13,316 nt of DNA from JANOSH01 sp031415695 (GTDB lineage: Bacteria; Actinomycetota; Acidimicrobiia; Acidimicrobiales; Ilumatobacteraceae). A model generated the notes under the pieces. It saw only the letters and a list, made by a program, of their open reading frames with translations. It was not told the DNA's origin and did not search any database. Position numbers and translations under genes: made by a program. The stretch covers positions 1-13,316 of the forward strand of contig JANOSH010000034.1 in assembly GCA_031415695.1 (NCBI GenBank), written 5' to 3'. Below, piece by piece: positions 1 through 8,106 of the stretch; positions within the stretch are counted from its first letter, which is position 1; every line of letters begins with the position of its first letter.

Positions 1-77
1 CCTCGGGCGCCCGCCCGCCCATTCTCGCCCGTCTTCTCACGCATTCGTTTTCTTGTTTTCTCAGATGAACCTCTCCC
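1..77. other. Left flank, probably host DNA
   Basis: This lies outside the left terminal inverted repeat. The first 30 bases are very C/G rich, unlike the element. On the minus strand one frame is open across the whole stretch and reads Lys/Arg/Gly-rich. It stays open when joined at a single TA to the open minus-strand frame of the right flank. On the plus strand, a pyrimidine-rich run ending in CTCAG just before ATGAAC could instead be a splice acceptor. The stretch is too short to decide. Confidence 0.45.
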
Positions 78-110
78 TAAGGCTGGTCCAAAATTTATGA
101 GATTCGTCCA
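78..110 (+). repeat. Left terminal inverted repeat (33 bp)
   Basis: It begins TAAGGCTG, then one variable base, then TCCAAAATTTATG, followed by a more divergent 11-bp inner part. It matches the reverse complement of 13122-13154 at 28 of 33 positions. The five mismatches are G/A at base 9, A/C at base 23, and three more inside the inner 8 bases. Similarity stops abruptly outside base 78, which marks the element boundary. Confidence 0.88.
94..99 (-). terminator. Possible poly(A) signal (CATAAA) inside the left TIR, for the leftward gene
   Basis: The minus strand reads CATAAATTTTGG within the TIR, about 195 bp past the stop of the leftward gene. CATAAA is a known weak variant of AATAAA, and I saw no AATAAA between the stop codon and the TIR. 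The match is short and AT-rich, so this is suggestive only. Confidence 0.25.
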
Positions 111-124
111 AGTCTCAAAATTCT
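108..124 (+). repeat. 17-bp subterminal direct repeat, left copy
   Basis: CCAAGTCTCAAAATTCT is identical to 13106-13122 and in the same orientation. It overlaps the inner three bases of the left TIR. Because the TIRs are inverted but this repeat is direct, it sits in opposite orientation relative to each terminus. It may be a binding site for the transposase or the accessory protein. Confidence 0.75.
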
Positions 125-292
125 TCAACTCATTTCCTCGATATTAGCATGCGGGCGAAGATATTTGAAGCTTTGTTGATGACATGACTCATATGTATGC
201 TCAGGAGGCTTCGAAAACACTTCAAATGAGAACAATAATCGAAACTTTTTGATCTGAGCGCTGCATGCGCTGAGTGGCTGCGGATCTTGCCA
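125..292. other. Left subterminal non-coding segment / 3' UTR of the leftward gene
   Basis: This lies between the TIR and the stop codon of the leftward gene. It contains GCATGC at 147-152 and 263-268 and a TTGAAGCTTT block near 170. Similar motifs (GCATGC, AATTGAAGCTT) occur in the right subterminal segment in different order. No gene is supported here. Confidence 0.5.
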
Positions 293-3200
293 TCACTCCT
301 CCATCTTAGCCTCAGCAGCAGCCTTTTTAGGCACGTAGTCTGCTCGCACTTTGTGACGCACTTCGGAAGCTTCAGAGAGGTCCTCGACGAGCATCGAGAA
401 GAACTTGGCTCGAACGGTTCCATCTTTCGTGAGCAAGTCGTCCTTTGAAGCCCAGAAGATGAGCTGCTCGAAGCTCACGGTATCAGAGCGCTTGCTCTGA
501 AGAAATTCGATGTCTTGCCACCTTCGAAGAGCAGCCTCGGGCACTCGAGCAAACTTGCCTTTTTGGAATTCGTCGACGGCCACTTTCCACTCTTCAAGGC
601 ATCCACTCTCTGTCATCTTCTCCGTCCAGCGATCCATGTCGAGTGGCATGAGCCTGGTCGAAGCGGCACTGTCTTGCTTGTAGTCGAACCAGAAGACCTG
701 ATACTGGTCACTAGCGCGGCAGTTTGAAGCAGCGTCTTGACCTGCTCTGAGCTTCGTTGCCTTAGACCTCGCGCCCGACTTGTTCTTCGTGTTGGATTCT
801 GCAGCTGCACTTGCGGCTTCTTTTTGCATCGATTTTCTCCTTGCCTCAATCTTGAATCGAGCCTCCTCGATGGCTCTCGCCGGACCGGACTTTGAGGCGG
901 GCGCAGCTGCAGCTTGTTTCTTCAAGGTGACCGTCTTCGCTAGTTTTTGGTTCTGCTTCTTCTTCGGTTTCGCGGTGAAACTCTTGGTCGATGCAACAGC
1001 TGCTGCTGGTTTTGAGGCCTTAGCCTTCGACTCGATGGGTTGGTCGACATCGAGCATTGCTGAATCAGCCTTTTCCTCTTCAACTGACTCTTCTTCTTCA
1101 TCCGCAGGGTCGTCATGATCCGCGTAGTTGGGCTGTTTTACGCTTCGCTTCGCTCTGCTTGATGCTGCAGTCGACTCGAGCTTCACCTTGACTTCGAACT
1201 CGTCGTCTTGAGCTTCGTAAGCTTCGGGAACACTGACAATCTTTCCAAGCCAGAAAGGCTCATTCGCTTTATCGCCTCGAACCGCAACGATCTGATTGAT
1301 ATTCGGTGGAGGATGTGCCGCGGCCCAGTCTTCGGCCACTCGAATCCGCCAGATCGGAGCGGTCCATTCCTTGTCTCGCGGCATCTCGCGAGGATGAGGC
1401 AGTCGACCCGCTTGAAGCGGAGCAACGTCCGATTCAGCAATGATTCTACGCTTGATGTAATACGGTCGAATCACATCGTTGACTCGATCGATCCACTTTG
1501 TCCACCAGCCTTTGGCGAGAAGAAAGTCGTGCGGGGTTGAAGCCAAATGCTGCGCGGCTGCCTTTTTCAAAGTTTCCCTGGTCAAATGTTGTTCGTCAGC
1601 TCGCTGCTTGATGGCTGGATTATTCTTCTCTGCTTCGGTTGGACGATGAATTGGTCCGACCAGATTGAGCTCTTTCTGATACTGAGCACAATCATTGCAT
1701 TGGTCATCGAGATTTTCAAATTGAGCTGCGATTCGATCAAGTGAAGCGGTGAACTCCTTCTGATGCTGCGTGTGGTCACCCGGCTTGTCGAAAAGCGCAT
1801 CTTCAACATGCTGTAGCATGCACGCACGTGCTGGTCGAACGTCGACGTACTGAGGCGGGTACCGGAAGGGATCGCTGCGCGGAAGCTCAGACATTCGCAT
1901 CAAGACCTTCCTTGTCGTCCAAGGTCCGAAGCGAACATTTGGATAGGTGTGAGTGGCCTCCTGACTCTTCCAGGACTGAGCGAGAAAGCGACTGTACATC
2001 ATGATACCATCCTCCCTTTCGACGTCTCCAAGCTTTGAACCTTTGAGAGGAACTTGCTCCTTTTGAATCAAAAAGCAGTGAGGCACAGAAATGTTGGCGA
2101 TGCTTTCGGGTGCCCACGACGTCACGTCCACGGTGAACTGCATCAGAATCATCTGAGGCTGAACTCCGAGCTCGCTTGAAAGTCGAACGAGGTAGTCAGC
2201 CACAGCCGGCGTCAACTCTTCGGCGTCAAGCTTCGAGCTGGATGCAGACTGAGCCGGAGCCGAAGCGTCCTGGGCATCATTGGCAGCTGCCGCTGCTGCC
2301 GCCGCCTTCTTTTGCTTTTGCATCCTCTTTAGCATGTCCTGCAAGACGTAGATCTTGGCGGAATATTTTTCCCTGAAGAGTCGATGCATGGCTTCGATCG
2401 AAGGGGCAGAAGCGCGTCTCAATTCGTTCGCCCAGGCGCCGAACATCTGATCGACAATATCGTGAGTGTGACCCACGAGGAGTGTCGAGATAGTGATGTA
2501 CTCGAAGACTCCCAAGCCGACGAGAGCGGCCAAAAAGCGAAAGAAGAATCGATTCTTGCAGTCTGATCCCGCATTGTCAAAGGTGACATGCAAGCCTTGA
2601 GGCCATAAGAAGGGCGCTTTCGACACGCTAAAATCGACGCTGATAGCTGGATTGACAGGAGGAAGGGGGCTCGAACCTGCTTGAGAATGTCGGACAATAG
2701 CAGCTGCCTCCGGAGTTTCGTAGGGAATAGGCTCATGACGACTGACGTCCATCGCTTCCCATTGTGTGTCGAGAATCTTCTCTAAGCAGGTGACACTTGC
2801 GTCTCCTCCTTTGGTTGGAATATCTTCGAAGCTCGACATGCCAATGCATGGAACGGGCGCACCGAACACAAAGGCGCCAACCACTCGAACGCCGAGAGTG
2901 TTGGACCGATCAACCGCTCCAGCTTTGCCCCCCCGCCAAATTGAAGGCATTCGTGTCTTGGACTGATCGAACCCATCAAGAGTAAGAGTCCACAGGAGCC
3001 AAGGCCATCGGAGCGCAAAGGCTTTCTTCTCGTCGAAGTAGGCGCGTTGTTCAAAGGCTTCGACCAAATGGTTCTGAAACGCGATCCTCGTAGATAAAAT
3101 CAGGACTCGATCCTGGCCTGCAGCCTTGGCCGTTTCGTGAGCACCTTCGAGCGAGCAGCAATCGCTGCATCGAGCCACCAGCTTTTGCTTCTTAACATTG

Positions 3201-6170
3201 ATTCGAACGTCCTGCTCATCTGCCAAAAATTTCAGGGCGCGATGAAAGGTTGATTTAGAAATGCGAATTGGCGTGCCATGAAGCAGTTGATATTTCGCCT
3301 CAATCGCGTGGCGACAGGATTGTTGAGTGGTGTAGGACAGCACAGCCTGCGGTCGCTGTGTTTGACCCGAACTTCCAGTGGGTAAGTGCTGCTGCTCAGT
3401 TTCTAGTGTCTGCCGAAGCAGACTTACGGCCATCTTGAGGCAAAAACCCTTGCGTTCATGCTTTGCTGCAGTCACAAGCTGAACATGGAAATCGCTCCGA
3501 CCTAAGAGTCGAAAGGCCGTCGCACGGCTTATTCCGACGGCAGCGATGAGACATTTGTTGCAGAGCGGAAATCCTCGAAAATCGTTGACCTTGTTCGGCA
3601 GCATCTGCTTGAGTTGCTGCTTCTGATTCTGTTTGTCGAAAGACCAGCACTCGAACCACTTGAGTCGAGCTCGAAGCAGCGTTGGCATGGAGTCAAAGAT
3701 CGAAGCGTCGGTGACGCGGCCAGCAAGTGTCATCTCGCAGAGATTCTTAGTCGATCCACAGCACTCCTTGATGCTGGCCCAATCCGATGCAAGCGAGCGA
3801 GCTCGCAACTTCTCCTTTGCGGAGCCATCCTGCTCGACAGTGTGATGCCAGGTCGCCAGCGAATTTTTCTTCTTGGCTGCTGCTTCGACGACGGCGCCGA
3901 ATTCCTTCCAAACAGCTCTCAGCTCAACCAATCCTTCATCTGTGATAGCGACTTTGTTCGATTTTCGTCGAGGAATAGATAGAATCGACGACTTGGTCGC
4001 CAGAGTCGAGCGCTTGGAACCAGCGTTGGTGACAAGGTCATGCGAGGAAGCAATACTCAAGCTCTGCGCTTCAGATTCGGAATCCGAACTGCTTGAGTCT
4101 GAACCGCTCGCATCCGACCTGCTGACATCCGAACTGTTCGAATCCGAACTGCTCGAATCGGAATCCGAACTCGATTCGGACTGATCTGACGCCTCGCATT
4201 TCGGCTCGGAATCTTCAATGACATCCGAAGCAAGACTCAATTCTGCTGGAACCTCAAGCTTGACAGCCCGCAGCGGAGTCGAAGGCGGAGTCAAGGCAAG
4301 GCAGGCTCGTTGAAATCGGGCCAAAGAGCGGGGCGACTGGCACAAAGGTCGATTGTTGATGACCACGGTTGACGCTTTTGAGGGGAATCCTCGTTTCTCC
4401 TCGTTGCTGTTATAAGTGCTGACGCAGAGCTCATCTCCTGGCATGATCCTGACAGTGCTGATGATACACTCCACAGGTGCAAGGGTGACATCAACTCCTT
4501 TCAACCTCCCATACTTGCAGTTGGCGACCTTGTTGATTCGATCGATTGCAGAATTGACCATGGCCCCTCTGGGAGCTTGAAGCCAGTCTTGAAAGGCTGC
4601 AGCTGAGGCTGCATCACAGAGTTTGGGTTCGAAATCGCTGCTGGGCTTCTCACAAACCTGCCTGATCGATCCGGTGAAGCGGACAAACCCGGCTGCCACT
4701 CTCGAGCCGTCGATGCAGCCTGTGCTTCCGGTGTTGGCGAGGCGGCGAGTATAAGACGTGTCGCGCCCTGTCATCTCTGTTGACAGCGCATAGTCGCCTC
4801 CGTAGATGAGCAGTTCCTTTCCGGCCTCGATGGCTTCGGTTCCATCGTTGAAAGCTCCCAACGGGCACGGCAACTTTGAATCGAGCCAAAGATCTTCGAC
4901 AGCGCGAATTCCAAGCCACTTCGGGCGACACAACTCCTGCCTGGATCTCACAATGGCATCGAGCTGACACTGTTCGATACTTGGAGCAGAAAGCCGAGAC
5001 TGGATTCGGGGCGGGATTCGAACAGGTCGACGGTTCGAAGCGCTTGACTGATCAACAGCTTGAAGCTGTTGGGTCAGCGTTCTACAGGTGGAGGATGTGA
5101 CGGAAGAAGCTGGTCGAGAAGAAACTCCTGCAGGAGGTGTGCATTGCAACAACGTCCGATGAAAAGCCGCCGGAAGTTCGAAGCACGTCTGTTGATGCTC
5201 CGGACAGTACCACCGGCGAGCGGCTGTGGACCAGAGTGGCTGAGCACCTTCGAAGCAGCCGTAGTGGCGGGAAGCCAGACAATTAGAGCCGGAGCAGCAG
5301 ACGAGAGACGTTGCCTTTCCGTCCCGTTCAGCGAATCGCTTCGAAAAGCAGCGATCGCAAAATTGACCTTCATCAGAAGTCACCCGACTCCAAAAGTCGC
5401 CAGACCGACGGGAGCCTTCATGCTCAGACTCATCGTAATGTATCAGCAGTTCACCCTGAGGGTCCATATCGCAATCCAGACGAGTCAGAGTTACGATGGT
5501 CGAAGACACTCGAATCTTGATGCCGCTCTTCCGCAGATACTGCTTGAGCGTCTCCGGGCGACAAGTTTCGAGTTTGCAGTTTGCAAGACGACTGGTTCCA
5601 AAAGGAGAGTTGACAATTGCTCCAGCTGAAGCTGGGTCGCCGATCAAAGTGATGCGAACCCTCCACTGTTTCATTTTCTTCGCCTTCCTTCTGGCTTTGT
5701 CGAAGCTTTCCTTCTTCGAAAGCTTCATCTGAGTCGCCATCGACTCGTCAACGAAATAGTCCAGAACGGAGATTCGAACGCCTGTCGGACAGTGATAGGT
5801 GTTTGAAAACTCGTCGGCCAGTTCGTTCCACATCAGCACGCCAGGGTAAAGGCAGGCAAGCTTGCGGGGCTTCAGAGGCTTCAAAGGGAAGACACCGAGA
5901 CAGTCGGGCAGCAACAAACTTTCGTCAATGCGGACATGCTGTTTGAAAGGTGCTCCTCCGTGTGTCCAAGGCTCGTATCGAAGAAGGTCGAATCTCTTGG
6001 CATTCGAAGAGACGAACTGGGCGAGATTCTCTCTCTGCCTCAGCAGACGAGGTGATTCAGTCTGGAGAAAAAAAAGCGAGAGGAAGTTATGTTAGCCCTC
6101 TGCGAAGAGACAGGATCCTCTGCGACTCGAACTATCACGCTTCTCAACGACTGACCGTGACGCAAGCCAT
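293..6170 (-). CDS. Candidate transposase with PHD-like, SET-like, DUF7869-like catalytic core and chromatin-reader-like C-terminus
   Basis: Spliced model: exon 1 is 6170-6156 (MACVT), a 94-bp phase-0 intron follows, and exon 2 is 6061-293, giving about 1927 aa. A PHD-like finger spans 240-294 (C240, C243, C261, C266, H271, C274, C291, H294). A SET-like fold spans ~388-561, with YGGDY, a central GAMVNSA...NCKY and IMPGDELCVSTY resembling the NHxxxPNC and GEExxxxY motifs. A Ser/Asp/Glu tract spans 633-673, and a CNKC plus HTH-like segment lies near 838-857. The core has C970/C973, DGFDQ (D1034, D1037), DNAGSDCKN (D1167-N1175) and GHTHDIVDQ (1202-1210). These resemble DUF7869 proteins, and I infer an RNase H-like nuclease/transposase fold. 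An Ala run follows near 1258. The C-terminus has FWLGKI (1608) and YQVFWFDY (1792), suggesting a Tudor/BAH/chromo-like barrel interrupted by a Lys-rich linker. No in-frame ATG precedes 5833 in exon 2, which supports the split start. DNA cleavage and histone methylation are inferences. Confidence 0.78.
4058..4180 (-). repeat. Ser/Asp-encoding low-complexity tract inside the transposase gene
   Basis: This encodes about 41 residues made almost only of Ser, Asp and Glu, between the SET-like region and the HTH-like region. At the DNA level it is an imperfect 6- to 15-bp repeat of TCGGATTC/TCCGAAC-type units. It is likely a flexible acidic, phosphorylatable linker separating the chromatin module from the DNA-cutting module. 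Confidence 0.75.
6062..6155 (-). other. 94-bp phase-0 spliceosomal intron at the 5' end of the transposase gene
   Basis: The minus strand reads ACG|GTCAGT at the donor and a run of eight T then CTCCAG|ACTGAA at the acceptor. A good branch-point-like GGCTAACATAAC lies ~25 bases before the tract. The donor hexamer GTCAGT is the same as in both introns of the rightward gene. Reading through the intron hits stops (TAA at 6088-6086), while splicing joins an ATG codon in frame to the long exon. The intron is 94 bp, so retention would also shift the frame. Confidence 0.72.
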
Positions 6171-6171
6171 C

Positions 6172-6789
6172 CTAGGCCTTGATTCTGAGAGCGATCAGAT
6201 TGTGGGCGGATTCATTCATTTGAAGGTCCTGCGAAGGCGTGGCGTGTTGATTCTTGAGCTTGTTTTGGTTCGCAAGCAGTTGAGCAGCAGAAGCTTCGGA
6301 ATTCCATGCTTCGAGGACCTCAGCGCTGATGTGCGAGCTTCGAACCATCAAAGCTGTGATGTGCTTGGCCGAAAGTCGCTTCGATTGTACATTGACCCCG
6401 TTCAGTCTGAATTGGCAAGGAACGACGGCGTACCGTCTGAGACGAGCATCGCGAAGAGAGTCGAAGGTGTCACGCCACTTGCCAATCGCAGTCCAATCGC
6501 CTGGAATCTTGCTTGCATGGCGAAAAGTCAAACCAAAGCCAGCGGCTTGAAGTGCCGCCTTTGAGCGGTGGAAAGTGGTGGGATGGATGCGACCAGAATG
6601 ACCGAGATGGCATGAGCCCAGCTGTTCGAGTGCCTTGATGCAGAGAGTACCCGCAGCAAAGGGAAGCACAATTCGATGCAACCGATTCAAGTCCGGTTGG
6701 GCAGGTGGGACACGACCTCTTGAAGCAATGATCTCATCGAGCAAGAAGTCGACTGTTGTTCGAGTCAGGAATGGTAGTTCCTCGCTCAT
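6172..6789 (-). CDS. Hypothetical 205-aa protein just upstream of the transposase start
   Basis: The frame runs from ATG at 6789 (MSEELPFL) to TAG at 6174-6172. I recognise no domain. The protein is mixed and basic in the middle (SLRDARLRRYAVV), with a Gln/Asn/Ala-rich C-terminus, and is probably soluble with no signal peptide or membrane span. A plausible splice acceptor (pyrimidine tract then CTGCAG, ending at 6801) sits 11 bases before the ATG, so the gene may have a 5' leader intron. Its stop is one base from the transposase ATG at 6170 (TAG-G-ATG). It could be a separate gene of a dicistronic transcript, or the N-terminal exon of the transposase. The latter would need a splice donor upstream of the TAG onto the acceptor at 6062. 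Phase-0 GT sites exist (for example GAG|GTCCTC near 6320) but are weak. It could also be chance. Confidence 0.4.
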   Translation of the reverse strand: MSEELPFLTRTTVDFLLDEIIASRGRVPPAQPDLNRLHRIVLPFAAGTLCIKALEQLGSCHLGHSGRIHPTTFHRSKAALQAAGFGLTFRHASKIPGDWTAIGKWRDTFDSLRDARLRRYAVVPCQFRLNGVNVQSKRLSAKHITALMVRSSHISAEVLEAWNSEASAAQLLANQNKLKNQHATPSQDLQMNESAHNLIALRIKA

Positions 6790-6800
6790 CTTTTGTGTGC

Positions 6801-6835
6801 CTGCAGTCACACAGAGACGAAAGGAGAAGAAAGTC
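6801..6835 (-). promoter_or_regulatory. Putative 3' splice site before the 205-aa frame
   Basis: The minus strand carries a pyrimidine-rich stretch (CTTTCTTCTCCTTTCGTCTC) followed by TGTGTGACTGCAG and then the exon GCACACAAAAG-ATG. This is a good acceptor with a CTGAC branch-like sequence just upstream (near 6835). It mirrors a CTGCAG acceptor just before an ATG in the rightward gene. I could not identify the matching donor with confidence; GTGAGC at 6960 is one candidate. Confidence 0.4.
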
Positions 6836-7286
6836 AGAAAGTTACAAACGAGAAGGGCTGAGAGCAAGCTTGCGAGAGCTTCGAGATTTGACCTAAGATA
6901 CGGGTGTGCCGAACCACGGTCGATCCGAATTACCGGGAGGCGGGGTCCGGCGATGCTCACTCGATCAGGCAGGCTCAGGCTTCGAGCAAAAGCTTCAAAA
7001 GTTTGAACAAAATGAGCGTTCAGTGAACAGTGCCAGTCCCAGGACGATTCGACTTAGTTCTGACCTTCGAGAACCAAGGGAGAGTCTTGTCAATGAACAG
7101 CTGAAGCCAGTCTCGAAGCAGGAACCGTGGAAAGGACACCCTGAGCATCGCGGAACACGCGCAATTGATTCAAAGTGAGAACGAGCTTCAAAATTCGGAG
7201 GGCAAAGGACCTCGCGTGGTTCGACGAAGCTTCAACTGACCGTGAAACACCGTGCGTTGGATGTGCAGCGAGGAGCCGGTCAGAAT

Positions 7287-7321
7287 GAACAGCGAGTCGA
7301 GGAACAGCGAGTCGAGGAACA
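7287..7321 (+). repeat. 15-bp tandem repeat, 2.3 copies
   Basis: GAACAGCGAGTCGAG occurs twice exactly and is followed by GAACA, in the central non-coding region. This may be replication slippage or a pair of protein-binding sites. Confidence 0.8.
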
Positions 7322-8030
7322 CACCTCTCGGGGCGAGTTTCAACGAAAAGTTTGGGCGCTTCAAAGCGTCCATCCAGCCAGGGTGTGCCAAGGGCAAACT
7401 CGGTTTGCATCTTCACGAGCCTTCCAATGATCCTGCGAGATTCGCGATAGACTCAGATCGTGTACATGCACTCTTTGCTTCAGAATCTTTGAGAACTCTG
7501 GATACTCTATCATTATTGGCTTCAAAAGCTTCAAAAAATCGAAGGTCTTGAGAAGTCTGAGACAAATCCTTCTGCAGGCTGCTGCGGGCGCGCTGAACCA
7601 CCACTGACTGGGATGAAAGGTGTTATTCCTGTTCGACAGTCATGCCCCTTCGCCTCGATCAAACTTTCAGGGACGAGCGGGCCCGCAGGGATGAGCCGTG
7701 AATCGACTCTGCGCACTGGACGGATTTTTTCCTTCGCGTTGGTCGCGTCACTTTTCGAAGCTCGTGCTGCCCCCGCGAGCTTCGAGACTTCAGGTCAGCG
7801 ATCTCATTCGATAGCGCGGTTGCATGCGAGGTGTGGTGAAGGCTCAGAAGGCTCCTGCCACCCCAGCTTCGAAGCTCTGGGACCGCTCGAAGCTCTGTCG
7901 CTTCGAAACTGGACTTGTCACTCGACAGCCCGCAGCGCTCGAACAGTTGAACTGTCTCGACATCAACGGTGTAATTCGGGTGTGATCGAACGCTCCGCAT
8001 CATATTCAAGCAGGCATCCGCGATTCAGTC

Positions 8031-8052
8031 GAGCTTCAGCCGAGCTTCAGCC
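8031..8052 (+). repeat. 11-bp tandem repeat just upstream of the rightward gene
   Basis: GAGCTTCAGCC occurs twice head to tail, followed within a few bases by CTCTCGAGCTTCGAAAG. It lies 55-75 bp upstream of the first candidate start codon of the rightward gene, a position compatible with a promoter or leader element. Confidence 0.7.
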
Positions 8053-8106
8053 TCTCGAGCTTCGAAAGTTTGAATCAAACGCTCATGTCCACTCTCTCAT
8101 GTATGT

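Larger units (their letters stand above)
6836..8106. promoter_or_regulatory. Central intergenic region with presumed divergent promoters
   Basis: About 1.27 kb between the two outward-reading gene sets. Open frames here (for example plus-strand 7613-8305) have repetitive Ser/Arg/Leu composition and overlap the start of the rightward gene out of frame, so I do not call them. It holds two short tandem repeats (7287-7321 and 8031-8052) and many TTCGAA, GCTTCGAAG and AGCTTCAAAAG motifs, most densely at 7750-8065. No clear TATA box is recognisable. The region most likely holds both promoters and any 5' leader exons. Confidence 0.45.

Noticed and set aside
5060..5629. 189-codon plus-strand frame opposite the transposase gene
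   Set aside because: Antisense shadow of the PHD/SET-coding part, low-quality composition, no motif.
6790..6960. Upstream extension of the 205-aa frame to GTG at 6960
   Set aside because: It needs a non-ATG start, and its hydrophobic Leu/Phe stretch is just the translated polypyrimidine tract of a probable splice acceptor.
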